DNA of 64,000 bases. It comes from Centropus unirufus (taxonomy: Eukaryota; Chordata; Aves; Cuculiformes; Centropidae). Location: positions 1,437,522 to 1,501,521 of the forward strand of contig VYZI01000130.1 of NCBI GenBank assembly GCA_013397695.1. The letters run 5' to 3'. Below the pieces are notes generated by a model. It did not search any database. It was given only the letters and a program-made list of their open reading frames with translations, and was not told the DNA's origin. Below, piece after piece: positions 35,644-50,017 of the stretch. The stretch's first letter is position 1, and each line of letters begins with the position of its first letter. The position numbers were made by a program, and so were the translations under genes.

Positions 35644-38600
35644 GATTATATTACCTTCAGAACCCATTTAATGTTGCCTATACAAAGAACAGATATGAAG
35701 GCAGGTTTGAATGTGGCTTTTCTACTACCCATCTATTAAATTTACCTGTTCCAAATGGACCCCCATCAACAATTACTATCACAACAATAGCATGAACATT
35801 CAACAGAGCATTTGCAAAGTCAACAAAGGGAGCTCCATGGTGACTAAAAATCAATCGGGCAGAGAGAAGAATAAAAATTATTTTTCTAATGACTCTTTTT
35901 GAAACAAGTATTCAAGTTGCATGAGAACTCTTGGCTCTAATAATGTTGCATTGTCTTATGAATAGTAATGAAATCAAACCCTAAATGGAGGTATTAGATT
36001 TTAATTGAGCTATTCTTTAAAAGTCTTTTTTTTCCACAGTGTCAAGGTCACATTCCCACCGATAAGAAGTTTATTATACAAGAGGAACAGTGATAATAGG
36101 CACTGGAGACACATTGAGTACATGTGGCATACCACATGAAAGAAGAGAGAAAATATAGTAAAAGCAATAATTGAAGTATACATAGAAGACATTCCCATTG
36201 ATAAGCAGTCTAAATTATTAAAGCATATAAGAGGTTATTAAGTAGAGGATGTATAAATTACTTTTTTTTGCTGAATATAACTTTTGTTACTCTCCATACT
36301 TATTCTCCTTTTAAAATGAAGTTTAAATATGATTCAATTTTTAAATGTCTTTTGAAATTTTCTTTAAGGTGGATGTGGCATTACAAATGTAATCCTGATG
36401 CATTTGTGATCTGGTCACCTATATGGGATCTTTATTGTCTTTAACGGTGAATCTAAATAGTGTTGCTTTGAACAGACCAGACATCTTGGCTCTGAGGACT
36501 TCCTGAGGACTTTCCAAGACTTCCTTAGACTCAGCAAAGCCTTTAAGCATGAGTTAAACGTTATATATATAATTAATGTAATCTTAACCAGAGTTTAATC
36601 ATTTCATACTGAAGCCAATGAGATTTTGGTACAGCTGCTCCTTTGCTTTCTTATTTGTCTGTGTTGTGTCGTGCTAGCATTCATGTTGGTTATATTGCCC
36701 TGCTGTGTATCTGGCTCCTAGTGTTTGCCTTCTCCAAAATTTGTGCCCCATGTAGCCCATGTTTCTGAGATTAGATCTGGCCCCTTGTTACGTTTCAAAG
36801 CACAACCTTTTTTCAACGTTTTCTTGTTAGACAAAGTAGTTCAAGATGATCTGTTCCACAGGGAAAGTTAATATGGGTTTATGGCAAGGAGTTTCCAATT
36901 AATCTGTGGCTGTGCAGAAAATTGAACAAAAATGAGTCCCCCATGTTAAAATAACTGTGTCAAAGGAGCAGATACCTTTTCTTGAAATGGAGTCCAGAAA
37001 ACTCCTTATCCAGAACCTTCCTCCTGAATGCACATCAAACCATCTGCCTCCTGATTTGCAGTGCTTCACAGAAAATATTTTTTTAAAGATGTGGATGTCA
37101 TATTCCTTTCTGATTTGTTGGTATCATTTCCATTGTAGAGACAGTGTCATGGTCTTTTCTTCTCATTTAACTTTTCAATCATCATATTTTGTTTATTTAA
37201 GCCAGAAGCAGTACTAATAATTATGACACAATGTGCTCATACAAAAAGGAATAGATAATATTTATTGAAAAAATTAGAAAATATTCATATGCCCATATGG
37301 CTCACAGAAATCACTATCCCATTAGTTGTTGGTTTTCCATTAGTAAAAGCCTGAGTCAATTTACTACTGACGTGTCCATGCAAACAACCTAACATCTACA
37401 ATAGATATCTATAATTTTCTAGACAGGAATAATTTCAAGCACAGCCAAATTTCAAAACCTGCGTCAAGATTTTACTTCTTGCAGTCTTAAATCTACACTG
37501 TTGGCATTCATTAGTAATGACGATTGTCATCAGCATTTGCAGAAAATCTGGTGTTATCTCATTGTTTGTCTCCTTCCCACAACTTGCAGAACTTCTGCAT
37601 GCATCTTCCTCATTTGATTTTGCTCATTATTATACTGGGAACTGTCTCTACATCAGTTCTCCAGTATGTTATTTATATGTACGAACACTTAAACTAAGGA
37701 CCCAGATATATTTCAAGCATTCAAGTAAAAATTCCTTTCACTGAATTCCACAATTTTTCCCCAGCATTTTTTCTAGAAGTATCAGAAAAATGTGTTCTAT
37801 ATTCAGAATAGGTTTTTTCCTGTTGTATCTCGCATTTTAAAGATTTTTAAAATTAATTAAGTTTTAAATTACTTTTATTGAATTAATTCCTATATATACA
37901 GAGTCTAATTCCAAATGTAAACACCTGAAAACTTTTTTTTCTCACATGTCAAAAGAGTTAACTGTTTTGCTTACATAAGGAATATAAGCATTAATTTTGA
38001 TTCTCTTAATGAGGTACAGTAGGATTTTGGTTTTTTCCTCCACTTGTTTTCCCTAAATACATCATTTTCATCTTCACACTCTGAAAAGTTCATTAAATTC
38101 TGAGGGAATACAAATATTTTTATAACATACTGAAGACTACTTGCCTTTGGAGGAAGCTTTTATCAAATGCTTCATGGATATATAGATTTTTTTCTGAATC
38201 ATAAGACAAGAGATATCTCCCAGGAGTTCCTCCAAATATTGTGCAATTCTAGTTGACAGTCATAAGGATTCCCATGGACCTGGTGCTCATTGCTCTGAAA
38301 ATAGCTAATATTTATTTCAGAATGCAATTTTCATCCATATTTTTCTGGTAAATACTCTACCTGCAAAAGTATTCAAGCAAGCCATAGGCATTAAATTATC
38401 TTTTTTTAAACTCACACATTCTATTGCAGCAGATTCAATTATCAGAGGAATGAGAAAACCTTACAAAACTTTTACAATTACATGTTCATTATTTGCTTTA
38501 AATTAAACCAGAATTTCTAGTTGATTTGATGTACTGATATCTGAAATGCCACTCTTTCCACTGACTTTAAAAATGAATGTATGTCCACAATGTCTTGTAT

Positions 38601-41600
38601 TCAATGTGGCCAAAGGATTAATTTCAGCAAGTACTAATTATTAAATGTGATTTCTTTTTTTCCTCCCTCAGCCTTGGACACTGATATTCATATTGATAAT
38701 TTTTTTTACATATACTGGTTGCAAAGAACAGCTCTTATTTATATGTGACTGATTTTTCCGACTGATTTTTCCACCTTATTTCTACAATATTGTATGTCTA
38801 ATAAGAGTGGTGTTTGAATGAATAGAATTTACAGGAACTGTACCATAACTAGTTTTTATGGCATGAAGACTTTGAAACCTGTAACAGTCTATGAGGCAGA
38901 GGAAACATGACTGAAAACATTTCTGCTTACACTAAACCAGAGACAAACATTGATATTAAGTAAAATCTGCTCATCTGGGTAAAGCAGACAATATTGTATC
39001 TAGGCCAGAATTAACACATTTTAGGGAAAGATCTAAGAAGTACTTAAATAGTCATCTAATACCCATTATTTTCTTACATATGATTTCTGCTAAGTTTGAG
39101 CTGTTGAACACCAAAATACAGTCTTGATGAAGCAAGGTTTATATCCAATATCATAATTCGCATTTGATCTTAAACCCCAAACAAATTAAAGTGTGGAATA
39201 ATATTAGACAGACAGTGATATTCCCCTTCCAGATAAAGATTTTTCTGCTGAATGCAGTGTTTCCTTCCTATATTCCAAACCAGTACTATGTTTTACAAGG
39301 TCGTTTAAATGAATCGCTTGTAATTTTTGGGCAGCTATCTCCCTTTTTTTTCTACAGTTATTAAAATTAAACAGGTTGTTCTCTGAATTACTTTCAGTTG
39401 GTTTCAGGTTTGCTAAAGAGAAAACATTTCTAAGGAATAATTCTTTGACCTTATGGTGTATCCATGCATCCAGTTTTATGAAATTATTATAAACCAGTAA
39501 GTATCTAGCTCCTAGGTTCTCCCTGTAGTACGCAGAGAGGGACAGACTCTTCCAGAGAATGGTTCAGGTTAGGAACATTAACTACATGCTTGTGCGAGGT
39601 TACGCAGCTGCACCATCCCAGAACCATCCCTGAATGCCAACAGCCAAATTCCTTGGAGCAGGGAATGAGTTTGCAACTTTGCAGCTTCTCTCTGATAACC
39701 AGTGGGTGGCTGCACCTGGCGTTGAACTCTTGTGATTTCCCTGCTACAGGAATGAGGTATAATGAGATACATTGCAAAAATGAGATGAAAGATGTTCTGC
39801 TTCCCACATTCCTGTGAGTTCAGAGTTAATTTGTGCTCAGGTGTGTATACAATGGAGTCTTCTTATATGATGTTCTGGGATTTTACCTACATGCCTTTCA
39901 TGTCTCCTGTCATCTGTTGAAAAATCGCAGGCAAATTAAGCCTCAATCAACATGACTGACAATATGCAAATTCTCCTTTGTTCCCAATGACAGAAAAATA
40001 TTCTACAAATCATTTATTTTTTTTTTTCTTTTAAAGCTATTGTCTACACATATGGTAGTCTTCATTTACTTGTTTGTTACAATCAAATGTCAGATGAACC
40101 TGTAGAATAAGGGTTTTCTGAGAGCTGTTCATGGACACCAATCAACAGCTGGTATGTGTGATTGATTAACTGCTCACGGATTTTCAATACTATCAGGACT
40201 TAATGCTCAACAGCCAGAAATGGGAATGAATTTTGAAAAAAAACCAAGATCAAAATAGCAAAAGAATGATAAGTAAAAGACTTTCTACATCCTTTCATGT
40301 CTCTGAAATTAATTCAGGATTTTTAATATCTGGGCCCACTTACGAACCAATTAGCGGCTTTTTGTCCCAGTTTTCAGCATGCACTTACTAAAGCCATGAT
40401 CCATTTCTGAAAAGAAGATTGCAGTTTCTGCTATGTTCACATATTGAAAAACAGAGGCTCCTTTGGGTGCCTAAAGAGGCCATAAGTGTGGAAGCTGTGA
40501 CTTTAAAAGTAGCATTCACTGGAAATTTACTGGAAGTTACAGCCAGAGCTCTTTTTATTCTTTCAGTCCTTGACTGATACAATTTTTATAAGAAGGCAGA
40601 GATCTTAACTAATGCTGTGGGGTCTAAGGAGCACAAGGGAGATAGAGATTATAACAAGATGATAACCAGGGCTACAGAACAGAAAAGCACTTTAAATCTT
40701 TCCTTTTTCCCTTCTCACGTTTCCATTTTCCCCTCCTAATCTCTTTCCTTTTCTCTTTCCTTTTTGAACAGTCTTTTTAATGATATCTACAGAAGCCTTA
40801 GCAAGAGGCATGATTCCTCCCTAAAGTGAATGAGAAAGCATGTAGCTGATTTAAAAATTATATTTTTCTTGATACATTTACTCAAAGTAATTACATGAGA
40901 ATGCACTATTTTTAAAAGAATATTCTTGTTATTCTCCTGTATAAGCATTCATTAAAAGAAAATAAAAATTGTTACTATTGAAGTATGTTTGTTGTTGCCA
41001 AAAAAAAAAAAGAAAATGTTGGGTTTTTTTTAAGTTCTTCATATGAATATGAATAGAGTAATGTCAGTGGAATTTCAGAACTCATCTGATGAAAGCAGCA
41101 GGTAAGGTCTCCAAACCTCTCATTCACCATTTATGTTGATGTGGAGGATGAGTTTAACTGTTGTTTGCCAAAAGGTTGTGGAACTTCAAGTCCTTCTTTC
41201 TGTATTGTACATATACCTTAGCATTTCGTATATCTTCTAAAATAAAATTTCTTTTTCTTTTTCCTTAGGTACCCTTTCAAAACTGTACTTTTATAGTCAT
41301 TGACTGTATGTAAATATATGCAGCTCTGTGAATAAATGTTGGAAATGAATACTTCCCTTCACTGAATGTTATTTCTTGAGAAAATAAAACAGCAATTCCA
41401 GGAAAGACATGAGATTTCCTACAATCGTCCACTGTAGTCACCAAATGGTACAGTGCAAACAGGCTTTTGACCTCTTCATCTATACTTTTCAGACCAGAAG
41501 ATATGGTAAAAGGCTCAGCCACATGCTTCAAATGTGACTGTTCACTCAACTCCGGTTCAGATTTTGGCTATCCCACAAGTCATAATAAGGCCTGAGTGGG

Positions 41601-44600
41601 AGCAGCACCATTAGGTCAAAGCAAGGGCAAACACAAAGGCAGGACACAGTGGCCAGCAAGTACTAATGGTCATCACTGAAGTTTGCTGGCTCCTGCAGCT
41701 ATGGTCCTTTCCTATTGATTATCCAGCAATTTTCTTAGACTCTGCTAACTAATGGAAATTGTATAAAGCAGATCCAAGAGCAGCTGGACTGCTGAGGCTT
41801 TCATGCTTCCCAGTGTGACGCAAGAAACTCCCATGCAGCAAAAAGAGGAGGAAGGATGAGCACTCTCACTGTTACATAGGTAAGTATTGTCCTCATAGGT
41901 TCAACGAGTTACAAGTTACGGGGTATGAGCTGCTAGTTGGAAAGCTATGGTTTAAAGACATTTTGAGAGTTAGAAACCTCATTAATTAGATGAGGAATTA
42001 GTGGATTCATGTGTTAGACTAGTCTGTACAAAGTGTATCGAGCCTATATTTGTCATATTTGTTTTCCAATGGGCTCATAAAATAGTTTGATTTAGACAGT
42101 TGATTTACATCTTTTCCATTATCTAAATGGACCATGACGAAACATGACTACTTTATGTTCTTAGAAAAATCTTTTCTTTCCTCTGCTTAACAAATATTTT
42201 CTTCTTTCTGATTGTATCCCAATTTCTCATGGTTCTAAAACTTCAATAACTTTTCAGATAATATCTTTCAGGGTGTGCACAATCTCGAAGGTACTTCTGT
42301 CATCAAACTGCTATACAATGCAACACTCCTGTGCCACTATTCTCTATCTTTTCCCTCTATCTTTCTCCACTATCCACTCATTTCATTTATGTTGTAAGAT
42401 TCTTCCATACAATATCATTGGCAACTACCTCAACAGATCTTTGTATGTCATCAGCATAATCAAAACTACCAACTATCCAGACATTCTAATATTGGTAATG
42501 GTCAGTCAAAGGCACTTCTGATGCAAGAAAAATAGAAAAAAGCCCTGAGATTCTTAAGTGTATGCAGAGGTCTCTGTATATGTCTATGAGTTTTGTTGAG
42601 CTTCTGTTTGTGCTGAGAGTTGACATACTGAAGAACTACAAACTCTTTTGCCCTTTCATTTTGTGACATAAGAACAGAGAATATGGCTTAAATGCTCTTT
42701 CTTTTTCCTGGCTGAGTTCAGGATCACAGATGAATAAGCAGGTTGATCCCCAGTTTTGAAGAAGTACCACATGGTGAAGAACCGTGTTCGCGCGGATGGT
42801 TGTTTTGCATATCGTCCCTTACTTCCTCCACAACAGCTGCTCATTTTCCTGTAGGCTCTTTGAAGAAATTCATACTTGCTATTTCTCTACCAAAACCCAT
42901 CCTTCTTCTTCCAATTCTCAGCCCACAGAAAGCTTTCATAAAGGTCACGCAAGCACATGTGGTACCAATGTTTGTGTGAATACATGCTTTTATGCATATT
43001 CATGGCACTTTAACATCTGACAAATGTTCCAAAAAACAGAATTTCTCTCATATGGGTACTTTAAAAAAGCAAATAGATAGGGTCATAAGTATCATAGAAA
43101 TATTTCTCTTATGTTTGGGGGAGTGGAGGTACTTGCAGGTGTGATACCATTTTGCTGGGCAATAATCAGTGTAAATTAATTTGTCATGTGATGAGAAATG
43201 AAGGTAAGGAGAAAATTAAGTCCTTGAAGCTATAGCATATGCGCCACCCAGACTTTCTTAGGAGAGCTTACTGAGTCTGTACTGTGTTCAGACTAACCTC
43301 AAGAGGAGCATAATTTGACGATACAGCAGCTCAGATATTTCAAGCCTGTAATGGTTTAGTTCCCTTTTTACCAAGAACAGAATCTGCAACAAGATGTCAT
43401 AAATCAAACACTTTTTAAAAATTGATTCCATTACCCTTTTCCTTGCTTTCATGAGGTCACAAGCCAAAAATGTAGCGGAAAATGATACTTACAGCATCTG
43501 AAATGTCCTTTTCAAATAGTGTCTCACAGGAAATGACCAGGAAGATGCATAGATCAAAAGGAGGCTGGCAGGAAAAAAAAAATTAAAATATTTTCATTTC
43601 TTCTCATTTCTTCTCTATGAGTGTGTAAAATCCAATGGAGTTTGAGGTGAGTTTCTCTGTAGGGTTTCCTAGCCCTATATGAAATTCAGACAGAGGCACA
43701 GTGTGAATTCCTGCAGTTTTTGTTAGTTGACCATACTTTTCCACTTCTCAGAGTCAGGGGAAAAATACTGAGCTCTAGAGGACAGATACTGAGCACTGTT
43801 TTTGTAGGAAATAGGAGCTAATTAGCATCATACTTGTGTTAGTCTGGTATACCTGATCACTGAAAATATTAATTTCAATGTTATGGACAGAAAAATAGCA
43901 AGGTGGAGTCTAGAAGAATATGTATTGCTATTAGGACAACAGTAGGTATAGCAGGAAAGGCACAAGCTTAAAGCTGGGATATAGTTTTGTCCACTTAGAT
44001 GCAGTGTCAAAGCGCAGACCAGCGACTTCTCCATTATCTGACTTCCCTCCCACTCTTTCACAATAACAGCTGCTTAGAAGGAAAGCTTGCTGAAGTATGG
44101 TCTTGCATATTAGGATCTGAGTCTCATTATGTAAATATTATGCAGATTTCTAAAGAAGCAGATGCAGTTGCAAAATATAGAGAATGAATACATAGTTAAA
44201 TGACTGCTTTTGTACTATGGGACCTAGTGTATATATATCTCTGTATGGTGATTTTAAAACACAGGGTGGACGCTAAATTTTATAAACCTCCATTTTCCAA
44301 GTATATGGCTACAAATTAGTATGTGACTGAGAATAAATTTCTTTCTTAATTACTAATTTTTTCCCAATATCATTATCAACATTTAATTTTATTTACTGTT
44401 AAATTTCTCCTTTGGCTCTTCCCTCCACTCATCACAATCTCATCAGAGTCATAAGTTTTTAGTATGTTTTCTTTTCCAATATGACTAACTCATATTCTCC
44501 TTCTGAGAACATATTTAGCACTCATTTATAACTGCAAGATACCAGCCAATCTGTTGGGTTTCAACAGTAGAAATCAAGGGCAAAGGGTCTTTATTGTGCT

Positions 44601-44679
44601 GTCCTCGTAAACAAATTACATTTCACAATTTATAGGGTAAATTCCCAGATACATGCTCAGAAACCTGTGGTTTTTACAG
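35644..44679. other. Gene-free AT-rich stretch
   Basis: No genes or confident repeats were recognised over 9 kb. Minor features are a tandem 'gactgatttttcc' pair (38747-38772) and a pyrimidine-rich run (about 40689-40766). Frames of up to 100 codons at 39505-39817 are open on both strands and show no domain. Donor-like AGGTAAG sites at 41103 and 41879 lack convincing partner exons. Confidence 0.5.
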
Positions 44680-44773
44680 GTCACATTATTCCAGGAAAAA
44701 GAAAAAAAAAGATCGTCAAAGACTGAAATATGTCTAAGAGAGAAGCATTTTAAGATTTGGATTTACTACACAG
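44680..44773 (+). other. Splice-bounded segment, exon candidate
   Basis: The segment is preceded by 'gtggtttttacag' and followed by GTAAGA after CAG, so it has a fair acceptor and a strong donor. The frame from 44653 stays open through it (31 codons plus one base). The peptide is lysine-rich and unrecognised, partly because of an A-run. It could be chance, since AGGTAAG is expected a few times in a window this size. Confidence 0.2.
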
Positions 44774-45786
44774 GTAAGAAGCTGAAACAAAAGCTTCCAC
44801 TTCAGCATAGTGGTCCAAAAAAGGAAAAATGGTCTTCATAAGTGAGGAAGGCCATTTTACACTAACTGGATACTGTGTCATGGGTGGCTACTGTTACCAG
44901 CAATAGAATTACAGAATGCGAAAGTCAGTTCTGACGGCATGTCTATGTAGGTGCCATACAGAAGGAAGTATTCTTGTACGGTAATTCATCAATATTGTAA
45001 GAAGCAAAAAAAAATAGCTGTCATAAAAAAATAGAGGACAAATCCTAGTATAGTGTGTCTCTCAAAACTACATAAGAGGTAAATGATTTGCTAGACTGCA
45101 TGTAAAGTTTTGAGACCTAATCTTTTCTGAAATAAGACAGTGTATTTTTTCTCAGTATTCCACTTCTCTTTAATTGTGCACAAGATTTGCAGGCTTCTTT
45201 ACCCGGGTGAAGTCTTCACCTTGGGTTTGTGACAGCAATGGAATCTCATTGCAATCAAGGTGGAAGTCACCAACAGGAATAGCATTCCTAGTAATCAGTA
45301 AGCCCTTTGAGGTGGTCTTAGGGTGGGAAAAGACATCTGAACAAGCCAACAGTTCTATTCACACAGTCAGTGCTGCTAATATTTACAAGGAAGATAAATT
45401 CTCCCAAAGTATACAGAATTACGTTCACGAACCAGAATATCATTTTCTATAAAATGACAGTTGCATTTTTTAGGATCCAGGTAGCAAAACAGTTAAATGA
45501 GATGTCAAGCTCTTTTGATTGACTCCAACAGAAATTGATATTGGGAGTATTTGTATTTCTGGATAAAGAACTAAACAAATGGAACAAATTTTTGTGCTGC
45601 CTGTCCATATATACTTACATCTACTGAGGACTTTTTAACATATTGCACAGCTTAAAATCTATTTTATGATAATCTGTGATTACAGTGGTAGGAAACAGTA
45701 AATGTTGTGTGAATAATTGCAAGCGTATGAAAAGATTGTTTAAAACTATAATGTCATAAATATCAGTAAGTTATAGTACATTGCAG

Positions 45787-45825
45787 GACTCATGGCACCC
45801 ATACTACCCTCTATTCAGTTTCCAG
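45787..45825 (+). other. Splice-bounded 39-bp segment, microexon candidate
   Basis: The donor is a perfect CAG/GTAAGT. The acceptor 'gtacattgcag' has a poor pyrimidine tract. The length is 13 codons and it is open in two or more frames. Evidence beyond the splice motifs is lacking. Confidence 0.15.
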
Positions 45826-48800
45826 GTAAGTGTTAAATTTGGGGTAGCTGGCAATTTTATTGACTAGATTTGATTAGTTTAATGTTCTGTCCATGTGGAT
45901 GTTCACTTAGAGTTTAAAAGGGAGATCACAGGAAAGCATTTCAGAACAATGAGAACATTTCAGAACAACTTGCATAAATTGAGACGTTAGTAGTCCTTTG
46001 CAGTTAAGATGTTTCCTCAATGAATATTCATCTTGAAACAATGACAATGATAACTTTTTCAAGAATAGTTGTTTCTTTTTAAAATATCTCCCACCCACAT
46101 AGAAGCATTTTGAACTGAACTGCTAGACCTTTTCTGCTAGGGATATAGTTGTCATTACGCAAGTTGATATTGAATTGCAGGATTGCTTACTCTTAGTTGT
46201 TTTCAATATATGCATGCCCACAATATTTATTCAGACCAGGATTGCCGGTTCATAAGTTTCTTAGATGAAACAGCTCATTGCTGAAAACTGGGTTTTTCTA
46301 CTCAAGTAGAATTGTTCGGTGCTACCATTAAATAAGAGAATGTGTATTTTTGCAATAATGCAACATTTGTTCATGTAGTGAAGAATGTAATTTCAGCAAA
46401 GTGTGTAAGGGGAGTAAAGTAGCTGCACATTCAGGACATACTAACTCTAATACCACATTTGCAGAACTTAAGGTTTATTTTACAGTCACTATGGCCCACT
46501 TACTAGGATGCTTTCTAGTAACAATAAAAGGGAAGAAATACTGTGGTTTCCACAGAATATTGTGGGAAGAAATACTGTCTGAAAATTACTGTATAGCATA
46601 TTATTCCAGTTGTTAATCCTCAACATCTGTCATACAGCTTAAGGACTGTCACAAGGCATATCTAAAGCCATGCTCTTTGTAAAAAGGAAAATAAAATTTT
46701 GGGGATTTTTGTTCTCTTATGCTACGTTTTTGTTAAAATACAATTAGCTTACATCAGATGCTATTCAACAAATGTAAGTCAGTGATTTTGCTACTTTGTA
46801 ATATAATTTATTCATCTCATTCTTGTAGTATTCAGACACCATGAACAGAATACAGTATTCAACAAATACCAACAATTACTCTTTGAATGATTTAGTTGAT
46901 GAATATTTTATTCGTGCGTTCAGAACAGCTCTATGTGAGGAAACTAATACTTATTCACAGCCTTTTTTTCTGCTGGACCTTTACAAAAAGTTGATGAAAC
47001 CCAACAACTGATATAGAAAGTCTTTTGTAGCTTTGGGGTACAGAGGTAGGTAAAATACATTATGATGCATTCTGAATCTTGTAGAAAAAGTGATTTGATA
47101 CGTAGGTGTTATCATGGCCTAGGTTTGACAGGAGTAAGCAATAAACAGACCTAAATTACAGAATGACTCTCATCAAATCGATGAGTGCTAAATAGGGCTT
47201 CAGGGTTTCTCCTGAAGGAGAAACTTGAATAATAATGAAATCCATTTGAAAAATAAAAAAAAAGATTAACTTAGAGAAAAAGCCTGAAACAAGAATTCAA
47301 GAAACTTCAAAATTTCAGATCTAAATGGACTTCAGTTTAGGGATTTTTTTAAAGTAAAACATGTATAGATCTCTGTGACTTGACAGCAATTACATCTCAA
47401 TCCATCAAGTCTATATATTCTGTGTGAGACTAGGTCTTCTTGTGTCTCCCACATTGCCACTTCCAGGGAGCCATATGTAATCAGTGCAACAGCATTCTTA
47501 AGAAGTGGCAAAAGACTTGCTGGGTGTAGACGAACAGCCTGATCCATGATCAACTGATGCATTTGCCTGTCCCAAGACAGGCAAGAAATTGTGTTCTACA
47601 TAGCAGCAGGAACACGCATGCTTTTTAATAGGATGCTTCTCACACTGTAATTTCACTGGAAACACATTTCTACCTGTGAGGATCTGATACATCTGGGAGT
47701 GTGCCTCCCAGACAACAGGACATAAATACATACAGTAATCATGTAATGGGAAGAATCAGATCCATGTTGGTAGGATCTCCCCATGTTGTATGACCCACTG
47801 TGGAGAGTCCCTCACACTAGGTAAAAGAACTGTACCTAAGAGATCTGAAAATTAATTCACTTGGAAATTAAAACACTACTTTTCGAATCCCAGTCCCGTG
47901 GCTGCATCACAAAAGCAATTTTTTTTCCAGGTACTAGCACATGAATTGTTTAAGTTTTTGCAGCACATACTATACACTACTGGCTTGGTATCTTCTGTTT
48001 GAGCGTGGTTATTGTTGCCTTAAAAGGTTCACTAAATGTAGACCTTCATCAAGGTGAGGCTGTCTTGTGTTTAGATAAAATGATTATAAGTGTTTGCTTT
48101 TGAGATTATAATATCTTCTGTATCAGTTCTCCTGCAAGTACATAATTAACCTGTCAGCCCACCCTGCAGTAATAAGCATGATAGACGGTAAACATATTAG
48201 GAAAGAACCCTTGTGTGATATGCTTGCAAGCCCTACTTTATCTTTCGACTATTTTTCCTTCAATTAGCACTCAGATAACAGCAGCCCTTAATGAATTAGC
48301 ACATAATGGGCATTATCAATAGGCATTATTTTTTTCATCTGAACTCCTCATTCAAATGAGTTGCAACAGATCTGTTCTGGACATTTTGGAAAAAGAGAAC
48401 AACTTAAGTTAAAATGGATGTATACTTTGAAAAGTCCAGGACTTCCAGTATTCTCAAAACCTTTCTTGATAAATAAGATGTAGCGTGAACTACTAAGTAG
48501 AAAATCCTGAAGGGAAAAAACTGTCAAAAACATTATCTCAAAAATGTAAATATCACGAAAAGATAGAGTTTATGAGTCATAGAAAATACACCCAAAATCT
48601 AGCTTTGAAATTAAGACACTGTCACAGCTACTGGAGGGCAAAACAGATGGTTGGTGGAATTGATGGTCTGAGGATATCTGAGTGATATGAGAGTTTGTTT
48701 GCACCTACTGCTTTTGCATGCATTTCACCATTCAATGTCCAATGAATGTATTCATTTATCTCAGTACCTTTCCACTAGATAAAATTTTAGAGCATTCATT

Positions 48801-49284
48801 TTGTTGTATTTCTTTTAACAGTCAAGAAACAGCAGTAGAAGCAAAGATGGGAGTGGTAGTGGTTATATCTCCTAAACCTTGGAGTCTAGCTCTCCTCCCA
48901 TATAAGATTAGTGGAAACAATAAAAAATACCAACTAAACAACAACAAAAAAGTGCTTTAGAGGTTGGAAAACAAGTCTTATGATGTGAAGCTTAAAGAGA
49001 TCAGTTTATTGAATAGAAAGGTTGAGAGGTATCTTGATCACTGGGAATAGGTACTGACACAAGGAACAAACACTTGATACTGGAGGTCTTTCATTCTCAG
49101 ACACAAAGGCTTAACAAGATCAAATGGCTGAAAATTGAAGCTAGACAAATTCAACCTTGAAATAGATAATAACTGCATTTTCCCAGCAGCAAGAGTAATT
49201 AAACATTGGGCAACTCACCAGAGCTTTGAATTCCTAAAAGATTAAATTTCTTTCTAAAAGGAGATGCTCTCATCTGATTTCTGA
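45826..49284. other. Gene-free stretch with one conserved-element-like patch
   Basis: No gene or repeat was recognised. The part 48120-48325 is free of low-complexity runs and carries several TAAT cores (for example 'ttcaattagcac', 'cttaatgaattagc'). This resembles homeodomain-rich conserved elements but is unverified. Confidence 0.4.
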
Positions 49285-49343
49285 GGGGGGGGGGGGGGGA
49301 GGGAAATAAAAAGGAAAAGAAAAGAAAAGAAAAGAAAAGATCT
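49285..49343 (+). repeat. G15 run followed by AAAAG repeats
   Basis: Fifteen G residues (49285-49299), then A, GGG and a purine tract that becomes (AAAAG)n up to about 49340. It is low-complexity sequence, strongly strand-asymmetric, with G-quadruplex potential. Confidence 0.95.
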
Positions 49344-50017
49344 GAAAAACAAAGCAAGTACTGTCACTATGACTTGCAGAGCAATTACTGAAATTCTGGT
49401 CCTTCTACAAGAATTGGTTGCCGATCTTCTGGATTCTTGCACATAGTCACATTTTCAGTAGACCAGACAGGGTGACCGCCCTTTGTAAGGCTATGTTAAC
49501 TCTTCCATGCCAGTAAGGTCTACCTTTTATTCTCTCACCTACATTTAAAAAAATGTTCATGTTCATGTTTATTCTCTAATAGATGAAATTAAACACCCAC
49601 TTTAAATAGAGATGTTTCATCTATATATGACAATATTTTCCGCATAGAAGAAAGAAAGCTCTCTAGAGTTTTCTAGAGTATATATGTCACGTCTGGAAAA
49701 CTTATTGGGTGTGGATAGAAGCCATGTTTCCTTGAATGAGGATTTATGTCATACAAATATGTGATACTTTTTTCCTTTATAAAATTGTGCCACAGAAAGA
49801 AGATATTCCTAAAACTTTCACCTTCATCTGTGTGACAGTAATTGCCAATGCTTCCCTCTTCTCCTATCTAAACTGTAAATGTAACATCAACAGTATTTAC
49901 ACTAAACTGGGAGGAAACTGATAAGTTCCCTATTCCACACAGACTGTCAAAACAGAGTTTGTTGTCCATCAAGAAAAACACATCACTCACATCGTACTGT
50001 GTCTGAAAACCCTGAGA
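49344..50017. other. Gene-free stretch
   Basis: No coding or repeat signature was recognised. Open frames are about 60 codons. Confidence 0.5.

Noticed and set aside
41739..41880. Splice-bounded exon ending at ATAG/GTAAGT
   Set aside because: The donor is good, but the acceptor choice is arbitrary and the segment has stops in the frames I checked.
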